Below are positions 14,898-23,952 of a stretch of 64,000 nt of DNA, in pieces. The notes beneath the pieces were generated by a model. That model was given only the letters and a program-made list of their open reading frames with translations, did not search any database and had not been told where the DNA came from. The first letter of the stretch is position 1; each line of letters opens with the position of its first letter. The stretch comes from an uncultured Bacteroidia bacterium (GTDB lineage Bacteria > Bacteroidota > Bacteroidia > Bacteroidales > UBA932): positions 62,001 through 126,000 of the forward strand of contig CACZXH010000005.1 in the NCBI GenBank assembly GCA_902785065.1, in the 5' to 3' direction. The translations under genes were made by a program, and so were the position numbers.

Positions 14898-17849
14898 ATG
14901 AAACTACAAATTGTGACTTCAGTCGTCGCGCTGCTGCTTTCCGGGTCCTTGTGGGCCCAGAATTACACCGTATCCGGTACGGTCACGGATCAGGAAAGCG
15001 GGCAGCCGGTCGACTTCGCCACCGTCGTCCTGACCTCTTCGGAGCAATGGGCGGTCGCCAACGCGAAAGGTGAATTCACCATCAAGAACGTCCCGGCCGG
15101 CGACAATGTGCTCTCCATTTCGTGCCTCGGGTACGTGACCGTCACGCGGGACCTCTCCGTGAACGGAAACATCACGGACCTGAAAGTGAGCCTGGTCCTG
15201 GACAACCTCCGGCTGGAAAGCGCCGTCGTCACGGCCCAGGAGAACAGCAACTCCGCCGCGACGTCGAGGACCATCGACAAGACGGCCCTCGAACACGTCC
15301 AGGTCATGAATGTGACGGACATCGGCGGCCTCCTGCCCGGTGGCAAGACGGGCGCTTCCACCCTCACCAGCACCCAGACGTTCTCCATCCGCGGAGGCGG
15401 TTCTTTCGGTACCGCCGTCGAGGTGGACGGCGTCCGGCTTACGAACAACGCCTCCTTCACGAGCGTGTCCGGCGTCGCGACCAACAACATCGCCTCTTCC
15501 AACGTGGAGTCCGTGGAGGTCATCACAGGTGTGCCCTCCGTGGAATACGGCGACATGACCTCCGGCGTCGTCAAGATCAATACCCAGCGCGGTAAGACCC
15601 CTTGGGCCCTGACCATGTCCACCAGCCCGCTGACGAAGCAGGTCTCCGTGAACAAAGGCTTCAGCCTCGGCACTTCGCGTTCCGGCGCTTCCCGGGGCGT
15701 GCTCAATTCGACGCTGGAGTACACCCGTTCCGTGAGCAACAAGATGTCCCCGTTCAGCTCCTACGACCGCAAGCAGCTGGGCCTCACCTACAGCCGTCAG
15801 TTTGCCGAGGGATTCTTCGCCGACAAGCCTCTGCGGTTCTCCGCCGGCATCACCGGCAACCTGGGCGGTTATGACGACAAGGCCGATCCGGACCGCCTCC
15901 TCGAGACCTTCTCCACGGGAAAGGACAATGCCCTCCGCGGCAACATTTCGGCCAACTGGCTGCTCAGCAAGCCGTGGATCACCAATCTGGAATTCAAGGC
16001 TTCGGCCGTGTACAGCGACCAGCAAGTCCGCAGCCGCAGTCGCTACTCGGAATCCACCAGCAGTGTCAGTATGCACGCTACGGAGGAGGGTTACTATATG
16101 GGCGCTCCCTGGGTCAAAGGCGGTGAAAACCTCGCCGTTATGCTCGCTCCCGGCATCTGGTACAACACGATGGCGCGCGACGACCGCCCCCTGAACCTCC
16201 GTGCTTCCCTCAAGGCCAACTGGGCCAAGAACGTGGGCCGGATCAACAACAAGGTCAAGGTGGGCGCCGAATGGACGGCGGACAAGAACTACGGTATCGG
16301 CACCTTCGCCGAGGAACCCGAAACCGCACCCACGTGGCGCGAATACCGCTACTGCGACATCCCGACGATGTCCAACATCGCGGTGTACATCGAGGACAAC
16401 CTGATGTTCCGTCTCTCGGACGACTCCAACCTGAACGTCATCGCCGGTCTCCGTAACGACAATACCATCATCCCCGGATCAGCCTATGGCGTGACTTCCA
16501 GCATCTCTCCGCGTTTCAACACGAAGTGGACGGTGTTCACCGAGAAGAGCCACGGGGACAGCTTCTTCAAGGAGCTGTCCTTCCGCGCCGGCTGGGGCGT
16601 CGCCGCCAAGCAGCCTTCCTTCGCGGTCCTGTACCCGACTCCCGGCTATACCGACCTGGAAATGTTCCATTCCACGGCTTCGTCTGACAACACGGTCTAC
16701 CGCGCCTACTATGTGATGCCGCAGACCATCCAGTACAATCCCGGCCTGCGCTGGCAGCGGGACCATCAGACGGAAGTGGGTGTCGATATGAACCTGGGCG
16801 GGGTCCACATCTCCCTCGCCGGATACTACACCAAGACGATCGGCGCGTACAGCACGATCGAGAACTACAACCGCTTCACTTACACGTTCACGGATCCCAA
16901 TGCCGTCCAGGGCATCGAGATCCCTGTCGATAACAGAGCCTTCGTCATCGACGGAAACGGCGTCGTGACAGTCAGCGACAAGACTGGCACCCTCCCGTCC
17001 GTCGGCCTCGACGGCATCGTCCGCAAGCAGTTCGTCCCGACCTATACCGAGGACAACGACGACAACCCCGTGACCAGGATGGGACTGGAGTGGGTCATCG
17101 ACTTCCCGCGTATCAAGGCCATCAACACCACAATCCGCTTGGACGGTAACTACTATTCCCAGCGTTCCGTCTATACCGACCTGCTGCCTTACTACCTGAA
17201 CAACCGTCCGATGAAGGCCGACCAGAATATGCTCCTCCCGTATCTGGGTTGGTACTATGGCGGCCATAACACCAACAACGGTTCCGAGAGCCGCAGCGTC
17301 AAGGGGAACCTGACCTTCACGACCAACATCCCGAAGGTGGGGATGATCCTTTCCCTGAAACTCGAGGGCAATCTCTTCACCTATTCCCGCACGCTCAGTG
17401 AGCGGGCCGACGGATCGGCCAGAAGCTATGTGCTGACGGACAAGACGGATCCCCTGTCGTTCATCGACGGAAAATCCATCTACGACGAGGAAGGTTACAC
17501 GGTGTTCTTCCCGGAGACCTATTCCACCTTCGACGATCCAGACACGAAGATCCCTTACCTCGAGAAACTCCGCTGGGCCAGGGAGAACGATCCCGATCTC
17601 TATACCGACCTGACCAATCTGCTGATCACCAACACCACGGAGAACTACACTTATATGAAGGACTATCTGTCGCCTTCCTTCAACGCCCATTTCAGCGTCA
17701 CCAAGGAAATCGGCAAGGTCGCTTCCATCTCCTTCTACGCCAACAACTTCATCAATATGCGCAACCGCATCTGGTCCACCCGGACGAAGACTTGGCTGAC
17801 CATGAATCCTTCCGTCTATTACGGCCTCACGCTCAGGCTCTATTTTTAA
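14898..17849 (+). CDS. TonB-dependent outer-membrane receptor
   Basis: A 983-residue receptor. A signal peptide (MKLQIVTSVVALLLSGSLWAQ) is followed by a carboxypeptidase-regulatory-like domain (about 22-110, SGTVTDQESGQPVDFATV), a plug domain (SIRGGGSFGTAVEVDGVRL) and a long beta-barrel ending in an aromatic C-terminus (YGLTLRLYF). The start was set at 14898, downstream of the consensus promoter. There is no SusD partner; the next two genes encode a DUF4876-like lipoprotein and a DUF6850-like barrel protein. That argues against a standard glycan system and for uptake of another ligand such as an iron or peptide compound, but the ligand is unknown. Confidence 0.92.
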   Translation: MKLQIVTSVVALLLSGSLWAQNYTVSGTVTDQESGQPVDFATVVLTSSEQWAVANAKGEFTIKNVPAGDNVLSISCLGYVTVTRDLSVNGNITDLKVSLVLDNLRLESAVVTAQENSNSAATSRTIDKTALEHVQVMNVTDIGGLLPGGKTGASTLTSTQTFSIRGGGSFGTAVEVDGVRLTNNASFTSVSGVATNNIASSNVESVEVITGVPSVEYGDMTSGVVKINTQRGKTPWALTMSTSPLTKQVSVNKGFSLGTSRSGASRGVLNSTLEYTRSVSNKMSPFSSYDRKQLGLTYSRQFAEGFFADKPLRFSAGITGNLGGYDDKADPDRLLETFSTGKDNALRGNISANWLLSKPWITNLEFKASAVYSDQQVRSRSRYSESTSSVSMHATEEGYYMGAPWVKGGENLAVMLAPGIWYNTMARDDRPLNLRASLKANWAKNVGRINNKVKVGAEWTADKNYGIGTFAEEPETAPTWREYRYCDIPTMSNIAVYIEDNLMFRLSDDSNLNVIAGLRNDNTIIPGSAYGVTSSISPRFNTKWTVFTEKSHGDSFFKELSFRAGWGVAAKQPSFAVLYPTPGYTDLEMFHSTASSDNTVYRAYYVMPQTIQYNPGLRWQRDHQTEVGVDMNLGGVHISLAGYYTKTIGAYSTIENYNRFTYTFTDPNAVQGIEIPVDNRAFVIDGNGVVTVSDKTGTLPSVGLDGIVRKQFVPTYTEDNDDNPVTRMGLEWVIDFPRIKAINTTIRLDGNYYSQRSVYTDLLPYYLNNRPMKADQNMLLPYLGWYYGGHNTNNGSESRSVKGNLTFTTNIPKVGMILSLKLEGNLFTYSRTLSERADGSARSYVLTDKTDPLSFIDGKSIYDEEGYTVFFPETYSTFDDPDTKIPYLEKLRWARENDPDLYTDLTNLLITNTTENYTYMKDYLSPSFNAHFSVTKEIGKVASISFYANNFINMRNRIWSTRTKTWLTMNPSVYYGLTLRLYF

Positions 17850-17858
17850 TCCCTTCCC

Positions 17859-19193
17859 ATGATGAAAAGATTGTTCAGCATTCTGATGCTGGCGGGAATC
17901 CTCCTTTCCGTCTTCTCCTGCCAGCGGAAAGAGAGACAAGTTCCCCTCAAGATCGGTGTCCAGCTGCAGTTTGAAGGCGCTTCCTTCGATGTCGAAGGTA
18001 TTGCCGTCACCCTGTCCGACGCCGGTGGAACCGTCGACTACCAGTCGGTGACCAACGCCTCCGGTTATGCGGTGTTCGAAGTCCCGGCGGGAGCCTACAG
18101 CGCTACATCCGTATACAAGTTCGTCGAGGACGGTGAGAGAATCGCCTTCAACGGCACCAACGCCCGCATCATCGTGGACGAAGGAACCGGGTCAGATTTC
18201 GTCATCAACCTTCTCAAGGTCGTGAGCCAGCAGGTGATCATCAAGGAACTCTATAACGGCGGATGCCTGTCCGCGGACGGGCTGGGCGCCTACCAGAGCG
18301 ACCAGTATTTCATCATCTACAACAACTCTTCCGATCCTGCGGATATTTCCAACCTCGTCTTCGGCATCGGGTGCCCCTACGAGAGCTACACCGCCAATAA
18401 CTACTATGCCGGCGGCAGCGAACTGATTTACGAGCATCTGGACTGGATGCCCGCCTGCGGCGCGCTGTGGTGGTTCTCCGCCGAAGAACTGACGCTCGAG
18501 CCCTATTCCCAGATCGTCGTCGCCATCAAGAACGCGATCGACCATACCGCGACGAATCCCAATTCCGTGGACCTCAGCAACCCCGACTACTATTGGATGT
18601 GCAATTCCGGTCTCGGGATGATGTATGACCGGGCAAGGGGTTACAACGTCCACGAGAACATCCCCAAGGAGCATTACCTGACCGGCGCGGCCTTCGCTTC
18701 CTCGCCGTCCGGATGGCCCATGTCCACGGGTTCGCCGACCTTCTTCATCGGCAAGATGCCCCGCGAGCAGGCCAAGGCCCTGTGCCTGAACAACGACGAG
18801 CTGGACAAGACCCAGGGCGCAATGTTCGCCTGCGTCAAGTTCCCCAAGTCCTGCGTGTACGACGCCCTCGAGATCTGGGCCAAGGGCAACGAGGCGAACA
18901 GCCACGTCCGTTTCTCGGCTGATGTCAACTCGAACTACGTCCTCCAGACCCCTAAGATGGGATACAGCGTGTACCGCAACGTAGACAAGGAGGCGACCGA
19001 GGCGCTCGAGGAGAATGCCGGAAAGCTTGTGTATAATTATGCCGGCGGCACCGAAGATGTGGAGGGTTCCACCGATCCTTCCGGCATCGACGCGGAGGCT
19101 TCCATCGCCAACGGCGCGCACATCATCTACTCGGATACCAACGATTCCTTCATCGACTTCCACCAGCGGAAAGTCTTTTCCCTTAAGAAATAA
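17859..19193 (+). CDS. DUF4876-type surface lipoprotein
   Basis: A 444-residue lipoprotein with signal peptide and lipobox Cys21. After an Ig-like N-terminal part (about 30-120, with VTLSDAGGTVDYQSVTNASG) it has VIIKELYNGGC and DQYFIIYNNSS, which I associate with DUF4876. It starts 9 bases after the TonB-receptor stop and overlaps the next gene by one base. In Bacteroidetes such lipoproteins travel with a receptor and a DUF6850-like protein, so it may act as a surface lid or ligand-capture partner, by analogy with SusD. The function is not established. Confidence 0.75.
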   Translation: MMKRLFSILMLAGILLSVFSCQRKERQVPLKIGVQLQFEGASFDVEGIAVTLSDAGGTVDYQSVTNASGYAVFEVPAGAYSATSVYKFVEDGERIAFNGTNARIIVDEGTGSDFVINLLKVVSQQVIIKELYNGGCLSADGLGAYQSDQYFIIYNNSSDPADISNLVFGIGCPYESYTANNYYAGGSELIYEHLDWMPACGALWWFSAEELTLEPYSQIVVAIKNAIDHTATNPNSVDLSNPDYYWMCNSGLGMMYDRARGYNVHENIPKEHYLTGAAFASSPSGWPMSTGSPTFFIGKMPREQAKALCLNNDELDKTQGAMFACVKFPKSCVYDALEIWAKGNEANSHVRFSADVNSNYVLQTPKMGYSVYRNVDKEATEALEENAGKLVYNYAGGTEDVEGSTDPSGIDAEASIANGAHIIYSDTNDSFIDFHQRKVFSLKK

Positions 19194-20788
19194 TGGATAT
19201 GAAATTACGTTCACTCACCATATTCGCGCTCACGCTCTGCGGTTCCTTCACGGGCGCCGCGCAGGGCTACGAAGGACTCCGTGATTATGATTATGTCAAG
19301 GCGACCACGCCGGTCCTGAACCTTTCTAACCCGGCCGCCCTGGCCGGATGGGACGGGAGGATTTCCCAGGCCGTCGTCCGCTTCGACAAGGCCGATGGCG
19401 CTCTGGCTTCGCTGACGCAATCCAAGGACAGCTACGAGGTTGGGGCCGGAACCGAGTCCTACTACCGCGTTTCGGACCGGATCGCCTTCTTCGGCCACAT
19501 CGACTGGTCCTACTTCGACGGCAAGGAAATGGGCGGTCCGATCCTGATCGACCCCGAGTACAATCCTGTCAATTTCTACGAAAACGATCCTGCTACGTTG
19601 GGAATCCGCAAAAGGGAATCCTATTCGCTCAAGGGCGGACTGAGCTACAGCTTCTCCGACCGCTGGGCGGCGGGCGTTTCCTTGAAATTCGACGGCCGCG
19701 ACCAGACCAAGCTCAAGGACCCGCGTTTCCTGACCTACTGGACGGATCTCGCGCTGGACGCCGGCCTTTCCTTCCAACCCACCTCTGACATTCTCATCGG
19801 CGCTTCCGGTTTCTTCCGGAACACGCTGGAAACGGTTCAGGGCGGCATTTACGGCAAGACGGACCAGTCCTACTTCTTCCAGGTCGACCGGGGCGGCTTC
19901 TTCGGAACCGTCTCAGAGCTGGTCGGCGAACGGGGCGCCCTCACCACGAGGGACAAGCGCCCGATGCACAACAACCTGTACGGCGGTGCCGTCCAGCTGG
20001 CCGTTTCGGACCGGCTCTTCAGCGAGGTGACCTTCACCCTGCGCGACGGCTACTTCGGCCGGAAATCCAGCTCTTCCCCCGTCTTCTTCGAGTTCTCGGG
20101 CTATGAGGTCCGGTACAACGGCGCCGTCATTTTCCCGTCCGGAAACAGCAAGCACAGGATCAGCATTTCAGCCGGATACAGCTATCTGGGCAATGAAGAG
20201 AACACGTTCGAATACATCACTCCCGAAGGCGGTGTGACTTATGTGGAATACACGGGCAGGCGCTTCAACACGGAGATGACCGTCCTGGACGGTACCCTGG
20301 GCTACCGCTGGTACTACGGCGGAAGCGAGCAGCGTCCCGATCTCACGGTAGGCGCCGACGTCAAGGCCTATTCCAAGCGGCAGGGAACGGAAATCTATCC
20401 GTTCTACCGGAATCAGGATTTCATCCGGATCGATGCGGACGTTTTCGTTTCGAAGGATATCCGTCTCGGAAGCAAGTCCGTCCTCAATGTGGGTGCCCAC
20501 GGCCTGTATCACACGGGTTCCGGCACGGCCAAGGACGACGGAATGCGTGCACAGGCCACTTCGTCCCTGATCCGCAGTTTCGATATGTGGCTCGACCCTC
20601 AGTTCGAATTTGATACGGCTTCCCGCGCCGGTGGCCTGGCGTCCATCGAATGGATCCCGGTCCTGAAGAAGGCCGTGACACCGTACGTGCGGATTTCGGA
20701 TTCCTTTATGAGGCTCCTCCAGGAACCTGTCGCTTTGAAAGGCAAGACCCGGAACGTAGCGAGCGTGACCGTCGGGATCGTCTTCTGA
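19193..20788 (+). CDS. DUF6850-like outer-membrane beta-barrel protein
   Basis: A 531-residue protein with a signal peptide ending near AAQGYEG and alternating beta-strand sequence to a C-terminal strand ending VGIVF, typical of outer-membrane barrels. The features (YDYVKATTPVLNLSNPAAL near the N-terminus, repeated SYSF and SAGYSYLG strands) fit DUF6850 proteins encoded after TonB receptor and DUF4876 genes. Start at 19193 or the Met two codons later; both follow the upstream stop by overlap or a few bases. It is the last gene of the operon and meets a convergent thioredoxin-like gene 20 bases on. Role unknown. Confidence 0.7.
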   Translation: MDMKLRSLTIFALTLCGSFTGAAQGYEGLRDYDYVKATTPVLNLSNPAALAGWDGRISQAVVRFDKADGALASLTQSKDSYEVGAGTESYYRVSDRIAFFGHIDWSYFDGKEMGGPILIDPEYNPVNFYENDPATLGIRKRESYSLKGGLSYSFSDRWAAGVSLKFDGRDQTKLKDPRFLTYWTDLALDAGLSFQPTSDILIGASGFFRNTLETVQGGIYGKTDQSYFFQVDRGGFFGTVSELVGERGALTTRDKRPMHNNLYGGAVQLAVSDRLFSEVTFTLRDGYFGRKSSSSPVFFEFSGYEVRYNGAVIFPSGNSKHRISISAGYSYLGNEENTFEYITPEGGVTYVEYTGRRFNTEMTVLDGTLGYRWYYGGSEQRPDLTVGADVKAYSKRQGTEIYPFYRNQDFIRIDADVFVSKDIRLGSKSVLNVGAHGLYHTGSGTAKDDGMRAQATSSLIRSFDMWLDPQFEFDTASRAGGLASIEWIPVLKKAVTPYVRISDSFMRLLQEPVALKGKTRNVASVTVGIVF

Positions 20789-20808
20789 TCCCGATTCATT
20801 GGAAGACC

Positions 20809-21789
20809 TTAGAGGAGGGGAGAGAGGGTCTCGGCGATCTTTTCTCCCCTCAATTCCCTGGCGACGATCCGGCCGTCCGGACCGAAGAGGATGATGTGCG
20901 GGATGGCATTGATGCCGTAGATCTCCGTCGGAATGCTCTGGGCGTCATATATGACGGGCCAGGTAATGCCCAGTTCCGGGACGATGGCTTCCGTGTCCGC
21001 GCGCTTGTCCGATACGGCGATGCCCACGATTTCGAACCTGTCACCCTTGAAGCGCTTGTACACTTCCTTCAGGACGGGCATTTCTTCCTTGCACGGGCCG
21101 CACCAGCTGGCCCAGAAATCGACCAGGACATACTTGCCTTTGCCCACATAGTCGGAGAGGCTGGCGGGGCTGCCGTCCGCGTTGCCGTGTTCGATGGTGA
21201 AGTCCGTGAACATCGCGCCGATGGCGGTCCTTTCCAGCTGCTCAAGCCGTTCGTGTTCCCGGACGATATCGGGATGGTTCCGGACGAAATCTCCGGCGAG
21301 CGCATACAGGGAATCGAAGACCGGCTTGTTGCCGCGACCCAGCACCAGCATCGGGCTGACGCCCAGGATGTCGTTGGGATGGCCGGCGAAAAGCTGCCGG
21401 TTGTAGCGCGGGCTGCGGGGATCGTCGATCTCGGCGCGCAGGGCGCTCAGGTCATTGTTGAGGGGAGTCCCCTTGGCGACGGTCATTTCTTCGGAGACCG
21501 TGACCTGGATGGTGCCCGGCTCAAGCACCACGGGCCCGTTGGGCTTGGGCATCTGCGGGCCGAAGACGATGACCCGGGCCACTTCCGGCTCTTCCGCAAC
21601 GCCTTCGAAGCGGAATTTGCCGCCCTGGACGACCGACGTGTCGGTGGTTCGGCCGTGGCGCAGATAGACTTCGCATCCTTCGCAGTCCGCAAGCCGGACC
21701 GTTCCTTTGATGACATAGGAGGTGGAGTTGCCCTGGCAGGAACAGACGACTGCGATGAGGGCAAGGAGGGGGAAAAGGGTTCGTTTCAT
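20809..21789 (-). CDS. TlpA-like thiol-disulfide lipoprotein with DUF4369-like domain
   Basis: A 326-residue lipoprotein (lipobox ending CSC, Cys18). The N-terminal half (about 25-120, YVIKGTVRLADCEGCEVYL) resembles the DUF4369 beta domain. The C-terminal half is a thioredoxin fold with the active site WCGPC in VLVDFWASWCGPCKEEMPVLKEVY and the cis-Pro loop INAIPHIILFG. It should reduce or exchange disulfides in the periplasm or at the surface. It lies 12 bases downstream of the Ntn hydrolase gene, probably in one transcript. Confidence 0.88.
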   Translation of the reverse strand: MKRTLFPLLALIAVVCSCQGNSTSYVIKGTVRLADCEGCEVYLRHGRTTDTSVVQGGKFRFEGVAEEPEVARVIVFGPQMPKPNGPVVLEPGTIQVTVSEEMTVAKGTPLNNDLSALRAEIDDPRSPRYNRQLFAGHPNDILGVSPMLVLGRGNKPVFDSLYALAGDFVRNHPDIVREHERLEQLERTAIGAMFTDFTIEHGNADGSPASLSDYVGKGKYVLVDFWASWCGPCKEEMPVLKEVYKRFKGDRFEIVGIAVSDKRADTEAIVPELGITWPVIYDAQSIPTEIYGINAIPHIILFGPDGRIVARELRGEKIAETLSPLL

Positions 21790-21801
21790 ATCAGGATTCG
21801 T

Positions 21802-22938
21802 TTATTTCAGCGCAAAGTGCTTGGTATCCCCGTAGGCATTCCAGTTGCGGAGGTCGAGGGTGAGGGCGGACTGGTCGTAGACGTTGCTGAACTGGGTGTC
21901 CTCGACGGTGCCGTTGTCCCAGACGAAGTCCTTCCAGTGGACCTGGGCGAGGCATTCCTGCGCCTGGTCAAAGGTGAGGACGCCGTTGTGGCCGGCGAGG
22001 TAGGCGCTGGCGGTCTCGTAGCGCCACCAACTCTTGCTGTGGGGGTTGCCCACGGCCGGGTCGGGCTCGGTGGTGTAATACTTCTCAGACAGCAAGTGGT
22101 TGGTAACCAGCATATACGGCGCGCCTGCTTCCTTCCGGACAACCATCGTCTTCCAACCGTCGTCCTTGTCGAACTCCACGACGGCGCAGTCGCCGTTCGC
22201 GTCGGCCACCATGTAGTGGTAGCCGGAACCCACCGCGGCATCGTGGCAGACGTCCACGGTCTCCAGCAGGTCAAGCGCCTCCTGGACGGTCGCGCAGCGG
22301 TCCAGCCACAGGCGCATGATAATGGTCGTGCCTACATTGTGGCGCTCGGTATCCTGCTGGGCGGCCTGCTTCGGGAGGGCCATGATGGACGTGCAGAGGC
22401 CTTTCTCGTTCATGCCGTCCACGGGTGCATAAATGGAGGCGAGGCAGCTCAGCGAGGCCAGGAAGGAGTCCGGGAGCTTCTCCAGGGAGTAACCGAAGTG
22501 GGACATGTCGCTGACGGCGATGGACGCGTAGCCCTTCTTCGGGTGGGAGACCGTCACGAGCGACGGGTTCTTGAAAAAGTCGTAGTTGCGGCCGAACCAG
22601 AAGCCGTTCCCGTCGGCCTTCCTGGCCTGGAAGCTGGTGCAGTTGAAGGTCGCCAGTTCGCCGTTCTCGTCGGCCACCTGCGCGCTCTTGATCTTGAGGG
22701 GGAGGCCTTTGCCGATGCGGCCGACCACGTAGTCCAGCAGTTCCGAGTTCGTGTCTACGTCCTTGGAAATCACGTCGTCCAGGTCGTAGGCGGCCTTGTA
22801 CTCCATCTGGTACAGGTAAGGGTTCCCGTCGACGGACTCGAGGGAGGAGACGGTGCGGAGTTCGCCGCCCCAGATGCAGAGGACGGCGAGGACGAGGGCA
22901 ACCAGGATGCCGAGGATCCAGAGAAGGGCTTTTTTCAT
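21802..22938 (-). CDS. Ntn-type linear amide C-N hydrolase, membrane anchored
   Basis: A 378-residue protein with one N-terminal transmembrane helix (ALLWILGILVALVLAVLCIWGG) and a domain of the choloylglycine hydrolase / acid ceramidase-like Ntn group. FNCTSFQA provides the likely nucleophile Cys, followed by GRNYDF and VDGMNEKGLC, all typical. Such Cys often becomes N-terminal by autocleavage, but here about 100 residues precede it, so processing is expected. The start at 22938 was chosen because the -7 box at 22958-22965 lies just upstream of the earlier in-frame codon. Bile salts, acyl amides or penicillin V are possible substrates; none is indicated by context. Confidence 0.75.
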   Translation of the reverse strand: MKKALLWILGILVALVLAVLCIWGGELRTVSSLESVDGNPYLYQMEYKAAYDLDDVISKDVDTNSELLDYVVGRIGKGLPLKIKSAQVADENGELATFNCTSFQARKADGNGFWFGRNYDFFKNPSLVTVSHPKKGYASIAVSDMSHFGYSLEKLPDSFLASLSCLASIYAPVDGMNEKGLCTSIMALPKQAAQQDTERHNVGTTIIMRLWLDRCATVQEALDLLETVDVCHDAAVGSGYHYMVADANGDCAVVEFDKDDGWKTMVVRKEAGAPYMLVTNHLLSEKYYTTEPDPAVGNPHSKSWWRYETASAYLAGHNGVLTFDQAQECLAQVHWKDFVWDNGTVEDTQFSNVYDQSALTLDLRNWNAYGDTKHFALK

Positions 22939-22957
22939 GCTTCGTTCGTTTATCATT

Positions 22958-22965
22958 CAAAGATA
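22958..22965 (-). promoter_or_regulatory. -7 box for amide hydrolase gene
   Basis: TATCTTTG on the minus strand, 19 bases before the chosen ATG at 22938. It sits back to back with a TAACTTCG box for the exporter gene on the other strand. Confidence 0.55.
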
Positions 22966-22977
22966 GCAAAAAAAGCG

Positions 22978-22985
22978 TAACTTCG
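22978..22985 (+). promoter_or_regulatory. -7-like box for EamA exporter gene
   Basis: TAACTTCG differs from TAnnTTTG at one position and lies 21 bases before the ATG at 23007. The divergent pair is only 12 bases apart. Confidence 0.4.
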
Positions 22986-23006
22986 CGGTCGTTTTTGCGT
23001 TACGGG

Positions 23007-23915
23007 ATGGAACAGGAAAAAAAGAGCTCACTCATCGGCAACCTGGCGTGCTTCGCAGCCTACGCCATTTTCGGGTTCAACATCATCAGCTGCAAGAGCA
23101 TCGCCCTGGACGGGAATGTCACGCCCATGGCGCTTTTCTGTCTCCGCTCCTTCGGCGCGACGGCCCTGTTCTGGCTGTGGTCCCTGTTCACGGCGCCACA
23201 CGAACACATCCACAGAGAAGATGTGTGGAAGGTGGTCATTGCCTCGTTCCTCGGTCTCTTCATGACGCAGCTATCCTTTCTGTTCGCCATTACGAAGACG
23301 ACCGCCATCGACGCATCCATCATGAGTACGCTGAGCCCTATCATGACGCTTGTGATATCGGCCCTCGTCATTCAGGAGAAGATTACCTGGAGCGGCGTCG
23401 CGGGCATTGCCCTCAGCCTCGTGGGCGTCCTGATCCTCATCTACAACTGCGTCTCCATCCGTTCCGGGGCCGATTCCACCTCCATCTGGGGCATCCTGGG
23501 GATGCTCGTGAACACCCTCAGCTTCGCCGCCTACGTGGGCATCTTCAAGCCGGTCATCCGGAAATATTCGGTCGTGACCTTCATGAAGTGGATGTTCCTC
23601 TTCTCGTCCCTCATGGCCCTGCCGTTCAGCTTCCGCGCCTTCCAGGCGTCGAACCTCGCGGCCGTGCCCATGGACGTGTTCTGGCAGATTGCGTACGTGG
23701 TCGTTTTCGCCACCTTCGTGGCTTATTTCCTTATTCCCATCGGCCAGAAGCGGCTTCGCCCGGTGGTCGTGTGCATGTACACCTATGTCCAGCCAGTCAT
23801 CGCGATGGTTATTGCGCTGATCATGGGCCTGGACCATCTCACCGCCCTCAAAGTCGCCGCCTCCCTCCTGGTCTTCATCGGCGTGGGCCTCGTGAACTTC
23901 GTTCCCAAGAAATAA
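23007..23915 (+). CDS. EamA/DMT family exporter
   Basis: A 302-residue inner-membrane protein with ten hydrophobic segments in two EamA repeats, the layout of drug/metabolite transporters such as YdcZ/RhaT-like exporters. The second-half motif GLDHLTALKVAASLLVFIGVGLVNF is typical of the C-terminal EamA unit. The ATG at 23007 was preferred to a TTG four codons earlier. It is a single gene followed at once by a promoter for the MscS gene. Substrate cannot be inferred. Confidence 0.85.
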   Translation: MEQEKKSSLIGNLACFAAYAIFGFNIISCKSIALDGNVTPMALFCLRSFGATALFWLWSLFTAPHEHIHREDVWKVVIASFLGLFMTQLSFLFAITKTTAIDASIMSTLSPIMTLVISALVIQEKITWSGVAGIALSLVGVLILIYNCVSIRSGADSTSIWGILGMLVNTLSFAAYVGIFKPVIRKYSVVTFMKWMFLFSSLMALPFSFRAFQASNLAAVPMDVFWQIAYVVVFATFVAYFLIPIGQKRLRPVVVCMYTYVQPVIAMVIALIMGLDHLTALKVAASLLVFIGVGLVNFVPKK

Positions 23916-23920
23916 TTGAT

Positions 23921-23928
23921 TATCTTTG
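23921..23928 (+). promoter_or_regulatory. -7 box for MscS channel gene
   Basis: TATCTTTG, 24 bases before the ATG at 23953, right after the exporter stop codon. The preceding bases AATTGAT are identical to those before the symporter promoter at 44577. Confidence 0.55.
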
Positions 23929-23952
23929 TGGAAGTAACCAAACGGCCGATCC

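Noticed and set aside
14898-20788. A polysaccharide utilisation locus or the xenosiderophore XusABC type
   Set aside because: No SusD, glycoside hydrolase or PepSY protein is present; the accessory proteins look like DUF4876 and DUF6850, so neither label is supported.
20650-22980. A 776-codon open frame antisense to the TlpA-like and Ntn hydrolase genes
   Set aside because: It is low-complexity, lacks domains and arises from the GC-rich codon pattern of the genes on the other strand. The same holds for long antisense frames at 32972-35374 and 36332-38239.
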